A DNA stretch of 5,374 nucleotides. It comes from JBKEDH01 sp047975295 (lineage in GTDB: Bacteria; Bacteroidota; Bacteroidia; Flavobacteriales; Flavobacteriaceae). Position 1 is the stretch's first letter. Each line of letters begins with the position of its first letter. Positions 1-5,374 of this stretch are shown here, piece by piece. The notes under the pieces were generated by a model, which searched no databases, was not told where the DNA came from, and saw only the letters and a program-made list of their open reading frames with translations. The position numbers and the translations under genes were made by a program. Where the stretch lies: the NCBI GenBank assembly GCA_047975295.1, contig JBKEDH010000094.1:1-5374 (forward strand). The letters run 5' to 3'.

Positions 1-1217
1 CCGGTTTTGGATGGGAACACGGACCATTTCAAATTTGGGATGCCATTGGGGTTGAAAAAGCTCTTACCGAAATGGAAAACCAAGGTATAAAACCTGCCAC
101 TTGGGTAAACGACATGTTGGCTTCCGGTCAAAAATCGTTCTATTCGGTAAAAGAAGGTGCTTCATATTATTACGATATTCCCCATAAATCCCAGAAAAAA
201 ATACCCGGACAAGATGCTTTTATTATTTTAGATAATATTAGAACAACCAAGGAAGTCTGGAAAAACTCCGGTGTGGTTATCGAAGATTTGGGCGACGGTA
301 TTCTTAACTGCGAATTTCAAAGTAAGATGAATACCATTGGAGGCGACGTGTTGGCAGGACTAAACAAGGCAGTCGATTTGGCCGAAAAGGATTTCCAAGG
401 ATTAGTTATCGGCAATCAGGCCGCCAATTTTTCGGTAGGTGCCAATATCGGTATGATTTTTATGATGGCCGTAGAACAGGAATACGACGAACTTAACGCT
501 GCCATAAAATATTTTCAGGATACCATGATGCGCATGCGTTATTCGGCCATTCCAACCATTGCTGCACCACACGGTATGACTCTTGGAGGTGGCTGCGAAC
601 TATCGCTACACGCCGATAAGGTAGTTGCCGCTGCCGAAACATATATTGGGCTGGTGGAATTTGGAGTTGGTGTAATTCCCGGTGGCGGAGGTTCCAAGGA
701 AATGGCATTACGAGCTTCCGATTCCTTTAGAAAAGGCGATGTAGAATTAAATGTACTCCAAGAGTATTTCCTTACCATTGGTATGGCAAAAGTATCAACA
801 TCTGCCTACGAGGCTTTCGACTCCGGAATCCTTCAAAAAGGAAAAGATATTATTGTAGTAAACAAAGACCGACAAATAGCCACGGCAAAAGCCCATGCCA
901 AATTAATGGCCGAAGCGGGCTACACCAAACCCATTAAACGAAAAGACGTAAAAGTATTAGGCAAACAGGCATTGGGTATGTTTTTAGTTGGCACCGATGC
1001 CATGGAAGCCAGTCGTTACATAAGCGAACACGACCATAAAATAGCCAATAAACTGGCTTATGTTATGGCCGGTGGCGATCTATCGGAACCTACGTTGGTA
1101 ACCGAACAGTACCTGTTAGATTTGGAGCGTGAGGCTTTTTTAAGCCTGTGTACCGAACGTAAAACCTTAGAGCGTATCCAACACATGTTAAAAACAGGAA
1201 AACCATTGCGTAATTAA
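1..1217 (+). CDS. fadN: 3-hydroxyacyl-CoA dehydrogenase / enoyl-CoA hydratase, 5'-truncated by window edge
   Basis: This is the C-terminal 404 residues of a two-enzyme beta-oxidation protein. It hydrates trans-2-enoyl-CoA and oxidises the resulting L-3-hydroxyacyl-CoA with NAD in the cytoplasm. The frame is open to the left edge (first full codon at 3), so the ATG at 72 is internal: the 23 codons before it read GFGWEHGPFQIWDAIGV..., the hallmark of the second C-terminal dehydrogenase domain. Fragment residues 1-60 belong to that domain and about 85-300 form the crotonase fold. The oxyanion-hole segment (NFSVGANIG) is at about 142-150. The LGGGCE motif carries the first catalytic Glu (199) and GLVEFGVG the second (219), so hydratase activity should be intact. 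A helical tail ends at TAA 1215-1217. The NAD-binding half lies outside the window. The order dehydrogenase-then-crotonase, with fadA and fadE following, matches Bacillus FadN and is the reverse of FadB. Domain assignment is very sure; the symbol is by analogy. Confidence 0.93.
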   Translation, partial: GFGWEHGPFQIWDAIGVEKALTEMENQGIKPATWVNDMLASGQKSFYSVKEGASYYYDIPHKSQKKIPGQDAFIILDNIRTTKEVWKNSGVVIEDLGDGILNCEFQSKMNTIGGDVLAGLNKAVDLAEKDFQGLVIGNQAANFSVGANIGMIFMMAVEQEYDELNAAIKYFQDTMMRMRYSAIPTIAAPHGMTLGGGCELSLHADKVVAAAETYIGLVEFGVGVIPGGGGSKEMALRASDSFRKGDVELNVLQEYFLTIGMAKVSTSAYEAFDSGILQKGKDIIVVNKDRQIATAKAHAKLMAEAGYTKPIKRKDVKVLGKQALGMFLVGTDAMEASRYISEHDHKIANKLAYVMAGGDLSEPTLVTEQYLLDLEREAFLSLCTERKTLERIQHMLKTGKPLRN

Positions 1218-1228
1218 TCCCCTGTCAA

Positions 1229-1242
1229 TCTCTCTTAAGAGA
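1229..1242. repeat. Short palindrome after fadN stop
   Basis: TCTCTTAAGAGA at 1231-1242 is a perfect 12-bp palindrome, followed by an A-run. The 10-mer TCTCTCTTAA at 1229-1238 recurs exactly at 2508-2517, over the fadA stop codon. As RNA it gives only a 4-bp stem, too weak to be a convincing terminator. It may be a decayed copy of the CTCTC/GAGAG hairpin repeat at 1293-1322. Confidence 0.4.
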
Positions 1243-1292
1243 AAAAATAGGTATGGATAAACATAAAAACATTAATTAACAATTAAAAAATC

Positions 1293-1322
1293 CCCTCTCC
1301 GTTGGAGAGGGTTAGGGAGAGG
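1293..1322 (+). repeat. GC-rich hairpin repeat abutting fadA
   Basis: CCCTCTCC (1293-1300) and GGAGAGGG (1304-1311) form a perfect 8-bp stem with a GTT loop. The heptamer GGAGAGG is present twice, at 1304-1310 and 1316-1322. The CCTCTCC arm (1294-1300) can therefore pair with either copy, giving two mutually exclusive hairpins. The block is a GC-rich island in an AT-rich spacer and looks like the short intergenic repeats of the CCCCTCTCC-TTGGAGAGGGG kind that I recall from many bacterial genomes. That identity is from memory and needs a genome-wide count. No terminator-like T-tract follows. Confidence 0.65.
1316..1322 (+). promoter_or_regulatory. SD-like sequence of fadA, inside hairpin repeat
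   Basis: GGAGAGG ends 4 nt before the fadA ATG at 1327, with GGAG at 1316-1319 leaving 7 nt to the start. It is a plausible ribosome-binding site, in contrast with the purely A-rich leaders of fadE and the gene at 4931. It is also one of the two partners available to the CCTCTCC arm at 1294-1300, so it could be exposed or hidden depending on which hairpin forms. This is inferred from pairing only. Confidence 0.45.
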
Positions 1323-1326
1323 CAAA

Positions 1327-2517
1327 ATGAAACAAGCATATATAGTAAAAGCATACAGAACAGCAGTGGGCAAAGCACCAAAAGGTGTGTTTCGCTTTAA
1401 GCGTGCCGATGAGTTGGGAGCAGAAACCATTCAATATATGATGAAACAACTTCCCGATTTGGATGTAAACCGTATTGACGATGTTATTGTAGGTACAGCC
1501 ATGCCCGAAGGCTCGCAAGGCCTAAATATGGCTCGATTTATATCGTTAATAGGACTAAACAGTGTTGAAGTTCCCGGTGTAACCATAAACCGGTTTTGCT
1601 CATCGGGCATTGAAACCATTGCCGTAGCTGTTGCCAAAATACAATCAGGAATGGCCAATTGCATTATTGCCGGTGGTGTTGAAAGTATGAGTGCCGTACC
1701 TATGACGGGCTTTAAACCCGAACTTAATTACGAAACTGTTAAGGCCGGCCACGAAGATTATTATTGGGGCATGGGCAATACCGCCGAAGCTGTTGCCAAC
1801 CAATTTAAGGTATCCCGTGAAGACCAAGATGAATTCGCCTACAACTCGCACATGAAAGCCCTAAAAGCATTGGCAGAAAATCGCTTTCAGGAACAAATTG
1901 TACCTATAACGGTACAGCAAACTTACATTGATGAAAACGGCAAAAAAGCAACACGCAAATACACCGTAACCCAAGATGAGGGTCCGCGTAAAGGCACCAA
2001 TTTAGAGGCATTGGCAAAATTACGTCCGGTTTTTGCTCAAGGTGGAAGCGTAACTGCAGGAAACTCATCGCAAATGAGCGATGGCGCCGCTTTTGTTATG
2101 ATTATGAACGAAGATATGGTCAAGGAACTTAACTTAGAGCCTATTGCACGTTTAGTAAGCTATGCCACAGCCGGTGTAGAACCCCGTATTATGGGTATTG
2201 GTCCGGTAAAAGCTATTCCAAAAGCATTAGCTCAGGCCGGATTACAACAAAACGATTTAGAACTTATTGAACTTAATGAAGCCTTTGCCTCTCAATCTAT
2301 AGCCGTTATCAGGGAATTAGGTCTTAATCCGGATATTGTAAACGTAAACGGTGGAGCCATTGCGCTTGGGCATCCACTTGGCTGTACTGGTACAAAACTA
2401 TCGGTTCAACTATTCGACGAAATGCGAAAACGTAACATGACAAACAAATACGGTGCCGTAACCATGTGCGTTGGTACAGGACAAGGTGCTTGTGGGATTT
2501 TTGAGTTTCTCTCTTAA
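1327..2517 (+). CDS. fadA: Acetyl-CoA C-acyltransferase (3-ketoacyl-CoA thiolase)
   Basis: This 396-residue degradative thiolase carries out the last beta-oxidation step: 3-ketoacyl-CoA + CoA gives acetyl-CoA and a shortened acyl-CoA. The catalytic set is complete. The nucleophile is Cys91 in NRFCSSG, NEAFA is at 317-321, His349 lies in GGAIALGHPLG, and the second active-site Cys381 is in CVGTGQG. Length is normal for the family (about 390). The ATG at 1327 fits the conserved N-terminus (IVKAYRTAVGK) and has an SD-like GGAGAGG just upstream. It lies 109 nt after fadN and 334 nt before fadE, so all three are probably co-transcribed unless the repeat elements in the spacers interfere. The stop codon and the last residues (FLS) fall in a CTCTCTTAA motif that also occurs after fadN, so the repeat sequence may have replaced the original C-terminal codons. 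A biosynthetic acetoacetyl-CoA thiolase role is possible on sequence alone; the neighbours favour degradation. Confidence 0.95.
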   Translation: MKQAYIVKAYRTAVGKAPKGVFRFKRADELGAETIQYMMKQLPDLDVNRIDDVIVGTAMPEGSQGLNMARFISLIGLNSVEVPGVTINRFCSSGIETIAVAVAKIQSGMANCIIAGGVESMSAVPMTGFKPELNYETVKAGHEDYYWGMGNTAEAVANQFKVSREDQDEFAYNSHMKALKALAENRFQEQIVPITVQQTYIDENGKKATRKYTVTQDEGPRKGTNLEALAKLRPVFAQGGSVTAGNSSQMSDGAAFVMIMNEDMVKELNLEPIARLVSYATAGVEPRIMGIGPVKAIPKALAQAGLQQNDLELIELNEAFASQSIAVIRELGLNPDIVNVNGGAIALGHPLGCTGTKLSVQLFDEMRKRNMTNKYGAVTMCVGTGQGACGIFEFLS

Positions 2518-2526
2518 TTTGGAGAG
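2508..2526. repeat. CTCTC...GAGAG hairpin over fadA stop
   Basis: CTCTC (2509-2513) and GAGAG (2522-2526) form a 5-bp stem around an 8-nt loop that contains most of the TAA stop of fadA. The left side shares the 10-mer TCTCTCTTAA with 1229-1238, and the TTTGGAGAG side resembles the hairpin repeat at 1293-1322. It overlaps the left end of the inverted-repeat element starting at 2523. It is a weak structure, listed because the motif recurs in both spacers. Confidence 0.35.
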
Positions 2527-2542
2527 CCAAGAATCAAGATTA
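2523..2542 (+). repeat. Left terminal inverted repeat
   Basis: These 20 nt read inward from just after the fadA stop and match the reverse complement of 2801-2820 at 18 of 20 positions. They end 13 nt before the start codon of the relic gene, so they would lie in its 5' leader. Confidence 0.7.
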
Positions 2543-2555
2543 AAAAAGTGGAATA

Positions 2556-2696
2556 ATGCACAATTTTAAGAAATTAAAAATATGGCAGGATAGCATGACA
2601 TTAGTTTCAGAAACTTATAAAATCACACGAACATTTCCTAATTTTGAGAAATATGGTCTTGTCTCTCAATTAAATAGATGCACAGTTTCAATATAG
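2556..2696 (+). pseudogene. Truncated four-helix-bundle (23S rRNA intervening-sequence, IVP/S23-type) protein
   Basis: A 46-codon frame opens with MHNFKKLKIWQDSM and continues to FEKYGLVSQLNRCTVSI before TAG at 2694-2696. I recognise the N-terminal half of the four-helix-bundle protein family first known from intervening sequences in 23S rRNA. Shared features are the F-K-L-x-I-W-Q opening, an aromatic Y-K-x-T-x-x-F-P turn, the E-K-Y/F-G-L-x-S-Q core, and R-C-x-V-S-I. Family members are about 115-125 residues and normally continue PSNIAEG, which is missing here. The next frame over holds an ITKDKFIILE stretch (2714-2743) that could be the decayed following block (typically N-K-E-F-I-x-F-L), ending at TAA 2744-2746. 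It thus looks broken by small deletions. The function even of intact members is poorly known. A living 46-residue peptide is the less likely alternative. Family recognition is from memory, with no alignment run. Confidence 0.72.
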
Positions 2697-2800
2697 TATA
2701 CAACGAAAACTACATTACTAAAGATAAATTTATAATATTAGAATAAGAAATAATACAATTACAAAAAATGATTTCAAGATTCCAAAATAACCTAACCTTA

Positions 2801-2835
2801 TAATCCTGGTTCTTGGCTCTTTACATCTTGACTCT
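2801..2835 (+). repeat. Right terminal inverted repeat plus tandem partial copy
   Basis: Positions 2801-2820 are the partner of 2523-2542. The last ten bases, TCTTGGCTCT (2811-2820), are followed 5 nt later by TCTTGACTCT (2826-2835), a 9-of-10 match in direct orientation. The right end therefore carries about one and a half copies of the motif and stops 16 nt before the fadE start codon. Confidence 0.6.
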
Positions 2836-2851
2836 AATAAATTAAAAAACA

Positions 2852-4654
2852 ATGAAAGAAAACATACTACGAGGCGGACAGTTTTTGGTTAAGGAAACCG
2901 ATTGTGAAGCCATTTTTACTCCCGAAGATTTTAACGAGGAGCAACTTATGATGAAAGAATCGGTTACCGAATTTGTGGATCGTGAACTATGGCCCAACAA
3001 GCCAAAATTTGAAGCTAAAGATTATGCCTTTACCGAAGCCTGTATGCGTAAAGCGGGCGAAATGGGCTTTTTAAGCATTTCGGTTCCCGAAGAATACGGT
3101 GGTATGGGCATGGGCTTTGTAGATACCATGTTGGTATGCGATTATATTTCGGGTGCTACAGGATCGTTCAGCACAGCATTTGGTGCGCACACCGGTATTG
3201 GCACTATGCCCATTGTACTATACGGCACCGAAGAACAGAAACAAAAATACATACCCAAACTTGCTACGGGCGAATGGTTTGGTTCGTACTGTTTAACCGA
3301 GCCCGGTGCCGGTAGCGATGCCAATTCCGGAAAAACCACCGCTACCCTATCGGAAGATGGTAAAAGCTATAAAATAAACGGCCAAAAAATGTGGATTTCC
3401 AATGCAGGATTCTGTCATTTAATGATTGTTTTTGCCCGAATTGAAGACGATAAATACATTACCGGTTTTATTGTTGAATACGATAAGGATAATCCCAACG
3501 GTATTACACTTGGCGAGGAGGAACATAAGTTGGGTATCCGGGCATCTTCCACCCGACAGGTGTTTTTTAGCGATACGGTCGTACCTACAGAAAACATGCT
3601 TTCAACTAGAGGAAATGGGTTTAAAATTGCTATGAATGCCCTAAATGTAGGCCGGATAAAACTGGCTGCAGCTTGTTTGGATGCGCAACGCCGCACCATT
3701 ACCGAATCGGTAAAATATGCCAACGAACGTATCCAATTTAAAACACCAATATCGAGCTTTGGTGCTATTCGCCAAAAAATTGCCGAAATGGCTACCAACT
3801 GTTGGGTTGGCGAAGCAGCAAGCTATCGAGCCGCAAAAAACATAGAAGACCGCATTGAACTGCGCAAAAATAATGGTAAAGACAGCCATCAGGAAGCCGA
3901 ACTTAAAGGCGTTGAGGAATATGCCATTGAATGTTCCGTTTTAAAAGTTGCCGTTTCGGAGTTTACACAGCGTTGTACCGACGAGGGTATACAAATTTTT
4001 GGAGGTATGGGTTTTTCGGAAGATACCCCAATAGAATCGGCTTGGCGAGATGCCCGAATTTCAAGAATTTACGAAGGCACCAACGAAATAAACCGTATGT
4101 TAAGTATTGGCATGCTTATTAAAAAAGCCATGCGTGGCCATGTCGATGTTTTAGGTCCAGCACAAGCCGTTGCCGAAGAATTAACAGGTATTCCCTCGTT
4201 TGAAACAAAAGATTTTTCGGAACTGTTTTCGGAAGAAAAAAACATTATAGCCAATCTTAAAAAGTTATTTTTGATGGTAGCTGGAGCGGCATTGCAAAAA
4301 TATGGAGAAGATATTGAAAATCATCAACAGTTAATGTTGGCAGCTTCCGATATTTTAATCCAGGTTTACTTGGCAGAATCGGCCATTCTACGTGCCGAAA
4401 AAATGGCAAAATCAAAAGGAGAAACTATTGCCAAAGAACAAATTGCCATGGCCAAATTAAACCTATTCCATGCCATCGATATTATCGAAACCGCAGGAAA
4501 ACACTCCATTATTTCGTTTTCTACTGGCGACGAACAGCGCATGATGCTCATGGGCCTAAAACGTTATATAAAATACGTGAACATGCCCAATATTATTGAA
4601 CTTAGAAACACCATTGCCAATAAAGTAATTGCAGAAAATAAATACTGTTTTTAA
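2852..4654 (+). CDS. fadE: Acyl-CoA dehydrogenase, long VLCAD-like type
   Basis: This FAD enzyme of 600 residues performs the first beta-oxidation step, acyl-CoA to trans-2-enoyl-CoA, passing electrons to electron-transfer flavoprotein. The order is an N-terminal leader with RGGQFLV and FTPEDF (7-27), an alpha-helical domain, and a beta-domain with the FAD/substrate motif LTEPGAGSDA (148-157) and MWISNAG (180-186). The C-terminal helical domain follows, with QIFGGMGF (381-388) and the catalytic base Glu408 in RIYEGTNEINR. A further helical extension of about 170 residues (about 430-600) is typical of VLCAD/ACAD9 and of Bacillus FadE (about 594 residues); ordinary short- and medium-chain enzymes stop near 380-400. 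The ATG is chosen because the conserved leader begins within ten residues of it. The leader is A-rich (TTAAAAAACA) with no SD, usual for Bacteroidota. The substrate is probably long-chain acyl-CoA, inferred from the extension. All visible key residues are present. Confidence 0.95.
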   Translation: MKENILRGGQFLVKETDCEAIFTPEDFNEEQLMMKESVTEFVDRELWPNKPKFEAKDYAFTEACMRKAGEMGFLSISVPEEYGGMGMGFVDTMLVCDYISGATGSFSTAFGAHTGIGTMPIVLYGTEEQKQKYIPKLATGEWFGSYCLTEPGAGSDANSGKTTATLSEDGKSYKINGQKMWISNAGFCHLMIVFARIEDDKYITGFIVEYDKDNPNGITLGEEEHKLGIRASSTRQVFFSDTVVPTENMLSTRGNGFKIAMNALNVGRIKLAAACLDAQRRTITESVKYANERIQFKTPISSFGAIRQKIAEMATNCWVGEAASYRAAKNIEDRIELRKNNGKDSHQEAELKGVEEYAIECSVLKVAVSEFTQRCTDEGIQIFGGMGFSEDTPIESAWRDARISRIYEGTNEINRMLSIGMLIKKAMRGHVDVLGPAQAVAEELTGIPSFETKDFSELFSEEKNIIANLKKLFLMVAGAALQKYGEDIENHQQLMLAASDILIQVYLAESAILRAEKMAKSKGETIAKEQIAMAKLNLFHAIDIIETAGKHSIISFSTGDEQRMMLMGLKRYIKYVNMPNIIELRNTIANKVIAENKYCF

Positions 4655-4682
4655 ATCTTTTTATCGGTGACTAACTTACATT

Positions 4683-4731
4683 ATAACTTGTTTAAATTTT
4701 TCGGAAAATCCAAAAAATTTAAACAAGTTAT
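4683..4731 (+). terminator. Perfect 19-bp AT-rich hairpin after fadE
   Basis: Arms 4683-4701 and 4713-4731 are exact reverse complements, around an 11-nt loop in which GGA and TCC (4703-4705, 4709-4711) can add three pairs after one mismatch. It begins 28 nt after the fadE stop. The stem itself is T-rich on its left arm and A-rich at the start of the right, and the sequence after it (TTATATAAAA) is only mildly T-rich. It is therefore not a textbook GC stem plus U-tract. The position at the end of the fad cluster and before a new promoter argues for transcript termination or 3'-end stabilisation. Confidence 0.6.
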
Positions 4732-4893
4732 TTATATAAAACAGATTTATCTAACACCTCCAAAAATACCAACAAATTGGAATACAAACAAATACACATC
4801 CCCAATTACTTATCCAATTTTTTCTAAATGTACAACGGGTTTAAATAAAATTTAAAAATGATATTTGTCACCTTTTTTTATAATCTATTTCAC
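4732..4893. other. AT-rich intergenic stretch without a supported gene
   Basis: This lies between the hairpin and the promoter box. It is strongly AT-rich and low in complexity. The short open frame starting at 4667 runs through the hairpin and has an unnatural composition (K, N, I, T, Y), so I do not call it. An 8-nt inverted pair (AAATTGGA 4774-4781, TCCAATTT 4813-4820) is present but could be chance. Confidence 0.5.
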
Positions 4894-4901
4894 TACCTTT
4901 G
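4894..4901 (+). promoter_or_regulatory. Bacteroidota-type -7 promoter box
   Basis: TACCTTTG is an exact fit to the TAnnTTTG -7 element used by the Bacteroidota primary sigma factor. It would place transcription start near 4907, giving a leader of about 24 nt for the gene at 4931. The -33 side is poor: the expected TTTG spot about 19-20 nt upstream is a plain T-run (4873-4879), and the nearest TTG (4865-4867) is 26 nt away. No SD sequence precedes the ATG; the leader is AT-rich (TTCTTTTAA). Confidence 0.55.
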
Positions 4902-4930
4902 TATGAGAGACGCAAAATCTTTTCTTTTAA

Positions 4931-5344
4931 ATGATTAACAGGCTGTTTTCCAAAGTAAATCTTGATGCAAAAGCTTTTTTTATTGCGCTATCCGCAATGC
5001 TTTTTACGGTAGTTCTCGTTTTAATTGGCTCTAGAAATCTACAAAATTATGATGCTGCTTTGGTAGCCTATCTGTTCGGAACATTGTTTGCTCTTTTTGG
5101 TATTGTTTACCGATATAGCGTTTGGATTCAGCGACCACCAACTAAAGTATATTTTTGGCGTAGTATGAAAATCCTTTTTTCAAAAGATTTTCTGTATTTG
5201 TCTTGGTATTCACTAAAGGATTGTGTCCGCAATATCGTTTATCTACGCTTTATCATCTGGCGAGGAAAAAAAAGAGGACTTGCCCATTTAACAAGGGCAT
5301 TGGGCTGTACAATGGCCTTTGCGATACCCATTTGGCTCACGTGA
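4931..5344 (+). CDS. N-terminal part of integral membrane protein, interrupted by in-frame TGA
   Basis: The frame gives 137 residues before TGA. Two clear membrane helices are at about 16-34 and 43-61, then a basic, aromatic stretch with IQRPPTK (67-72) and several Arg/Lys (77-115). A third hydrophobic segment starts at AHL (118-120) and is cut by the stop at 138. It resembles the start of a multi-helix Bacteroidota membrane protein family often labelled MFS transporter, in which I recall NY-DAALVAYLF, QRPPTK-x-YFWR, GLAH and GW-x-HF. I suspect that label is wrong. The His residues beside helix ends (119, and 142 if the frame is read through) would suit a haem-binding membrane subunit, but this is a guess. 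It has its own -7 box and lies after the hairpin, so it is probably not part of the fad transcript. The start is chosen as the only ATG before the first helix. That the gene is real is fairly sure; its function is unknown. Confidence 0.6.
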   Translation: MINRLFSKVNLDAKAFFIALSAMLFTVVLVLIGSRNLQNYDAALVAYLFGTLFALFGIVYRYSVWIQRPPTKVYFWRSMKILFSKDFLYLSWYSLKDCVRNIVYLRFIIWRGKKRGLAHLTRALGCTMAFAIPIWLT

Positions 5345-5374
5345 GGGTGGGTTCACTTTACATTGGTGCCTGAA
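5342..5374 (+). other. In-frame continuation after TGA
   Basis: Past the TGA (5342-5344) the same frame stays open to the window edge: ten codons reading GWVHFTLVPE. This continues the third membrane helix begun at residue 118 and looks like family sequence, so the TGA probably sits where a Trp or another hydrophobic residue belongs. One base change (TGG to TGA) would explain it. There is not enough sequence to see whether the rest of the gene is intact. Confidence 0.55.

Larger units (their letters stand above)
2523..2820 (+). mobile_element. Inverted-repeat-bounded element with decayed IVP gene
   Basis: This stretch of about 298 nt fills most of the 334-nt fadA-fadE spacer. Its ends are imperfect inverted repeats: 2523-2542 begins AGAGCCAAGAATC and 2801-2820 ends TTCTTGGCTCT, with 18 of 20 positions complementary and one of the two mismatches a G-U wobble. 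Just inside the left repeat begins a relic of the four-helix-bundle (IVP/S23) family. Known 23S rRNA intervening sequences have the same plan, paired ends around an S23 gene. I therefore infer a non-ribosomal relative or a MITE-like derivative. There is no transposase and no clear target-site duplication. The right-hand part (2747-2800) is AT-rich with nothing recognisable. That the element moves is unproven. Confidence 0.5.

Noticed and set aside
72..74. ATG at 72 as the start of the first gene
   Set aside because: The frame is open upstream to the window edge and the 23 codons before it are conserved dehydrogenase sequence (GFGWEHGPF...), so this Met is internal.
3415..3798. 127-codon open frame on the minus strand inside fadE
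   Set aside because: It lies wholly antisense to well-conserved FadE coding sequence and has no family-like features; a shadow of codon use.
4774..4820. 8-nt inverted pair AAATTGGA / TCCAATTT
   Set aside because: Short, AT-rich and 31 nt apart; expected by chance in such DNA.
4667..4855. 62-codon open frame after fadE
   Set aside because: It runs through the perfect inverted repeat, has low-complexity composition and no recognisable motif or start signal; chance ORF in AT-rich DNA.
4865..4867. TTG as a -33 box for the promoter at 4894
   Set aside because: The 26-nt spacer is too long for the usual 19-20 nt.
5336..5345. Ten-base palindrome CTCACGTGAG spanning the TGA
   Set aside because: A single short palindrome in coding sequence with no second copy; most likely chance, not an operator.
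5342..5374. Selenocysteine at the in-frame TGA
   Set aside because: No convincing bacterial SECIS-type hairpin is visible in the 30 nt that follow, and the surroundings are a membrane helix, not a redox active site. The view is too short for a firm exclusion.

Overview
The window looks like a chromosomal piece of a Bacteroidota bacterium, perhaps Bacteroidales or Marinilabiliales. The evidence is an AT-rich genome, A-rich leaders with almost no classical Shine-Dalgarno sequences, one TAnnTTTG-type -7 promoter box, and proteins whose wording fits that phylum. The phylum call rests on pattern recognition, not on a search.

Positions 1-4654 hold a fatty-acid beta-oxidation cluster, all on the + strand, in the order fadN-fadA-fadE. 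The same gene order is known from Bacillus subtilis. The first gene is cut by the window edge and shows the end of its 3-hydroxyacyl-CoA dehydrogenase part plus a complete crotonase (enoyl-CoA hydratase) domain. The second is an intact thiolase. The third is a 600-residue acyl-CoA dehydrogenase of the long, VLCAD-like type. Together they cover all four steps of the spiral: FadE oxidises acyl-CoA, FadN hydrates and re-oxidises, FadA cleaves off acetyl-CoA. No acyl-CoA synthetase, electron-transfer flavoprotein or regulator gene is in view.

The spacers are more unusual than the genes. The fadN-fadA spacer (109 nt) holds a GC-rich hairpin repeat that runs to within 4 nt of the fadA start codon and supplies its only SD-like sequence. 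The fadA-fadE spacer (334 nt) holds an element of about 298 nt bounded by 20-nt imperfect inverted repeats. Inside it is a broken 46-codon relic that I recognise as the N-terminus of the four-helix-bundle protein family of 23S rRNA intervening sequences (IVP/S23). Variants of a CTCTC...GAGAG motif occur three times in the two spacers.

After fadE comes a perfect 19-bp AT-rich inverted repeat, the probable end of the transcript. A Bacteroidota-type -7 box follows, then the start of a membrane protein gene at 4931. That reading frame meets TGA at 5342-5344 but stays open, with family-like sequence, for the ten remaining codons. It therefore looks like a gene interrupted by a nonsense codon (mutation, recoding or sequence error), not a natural 137-residue protein.
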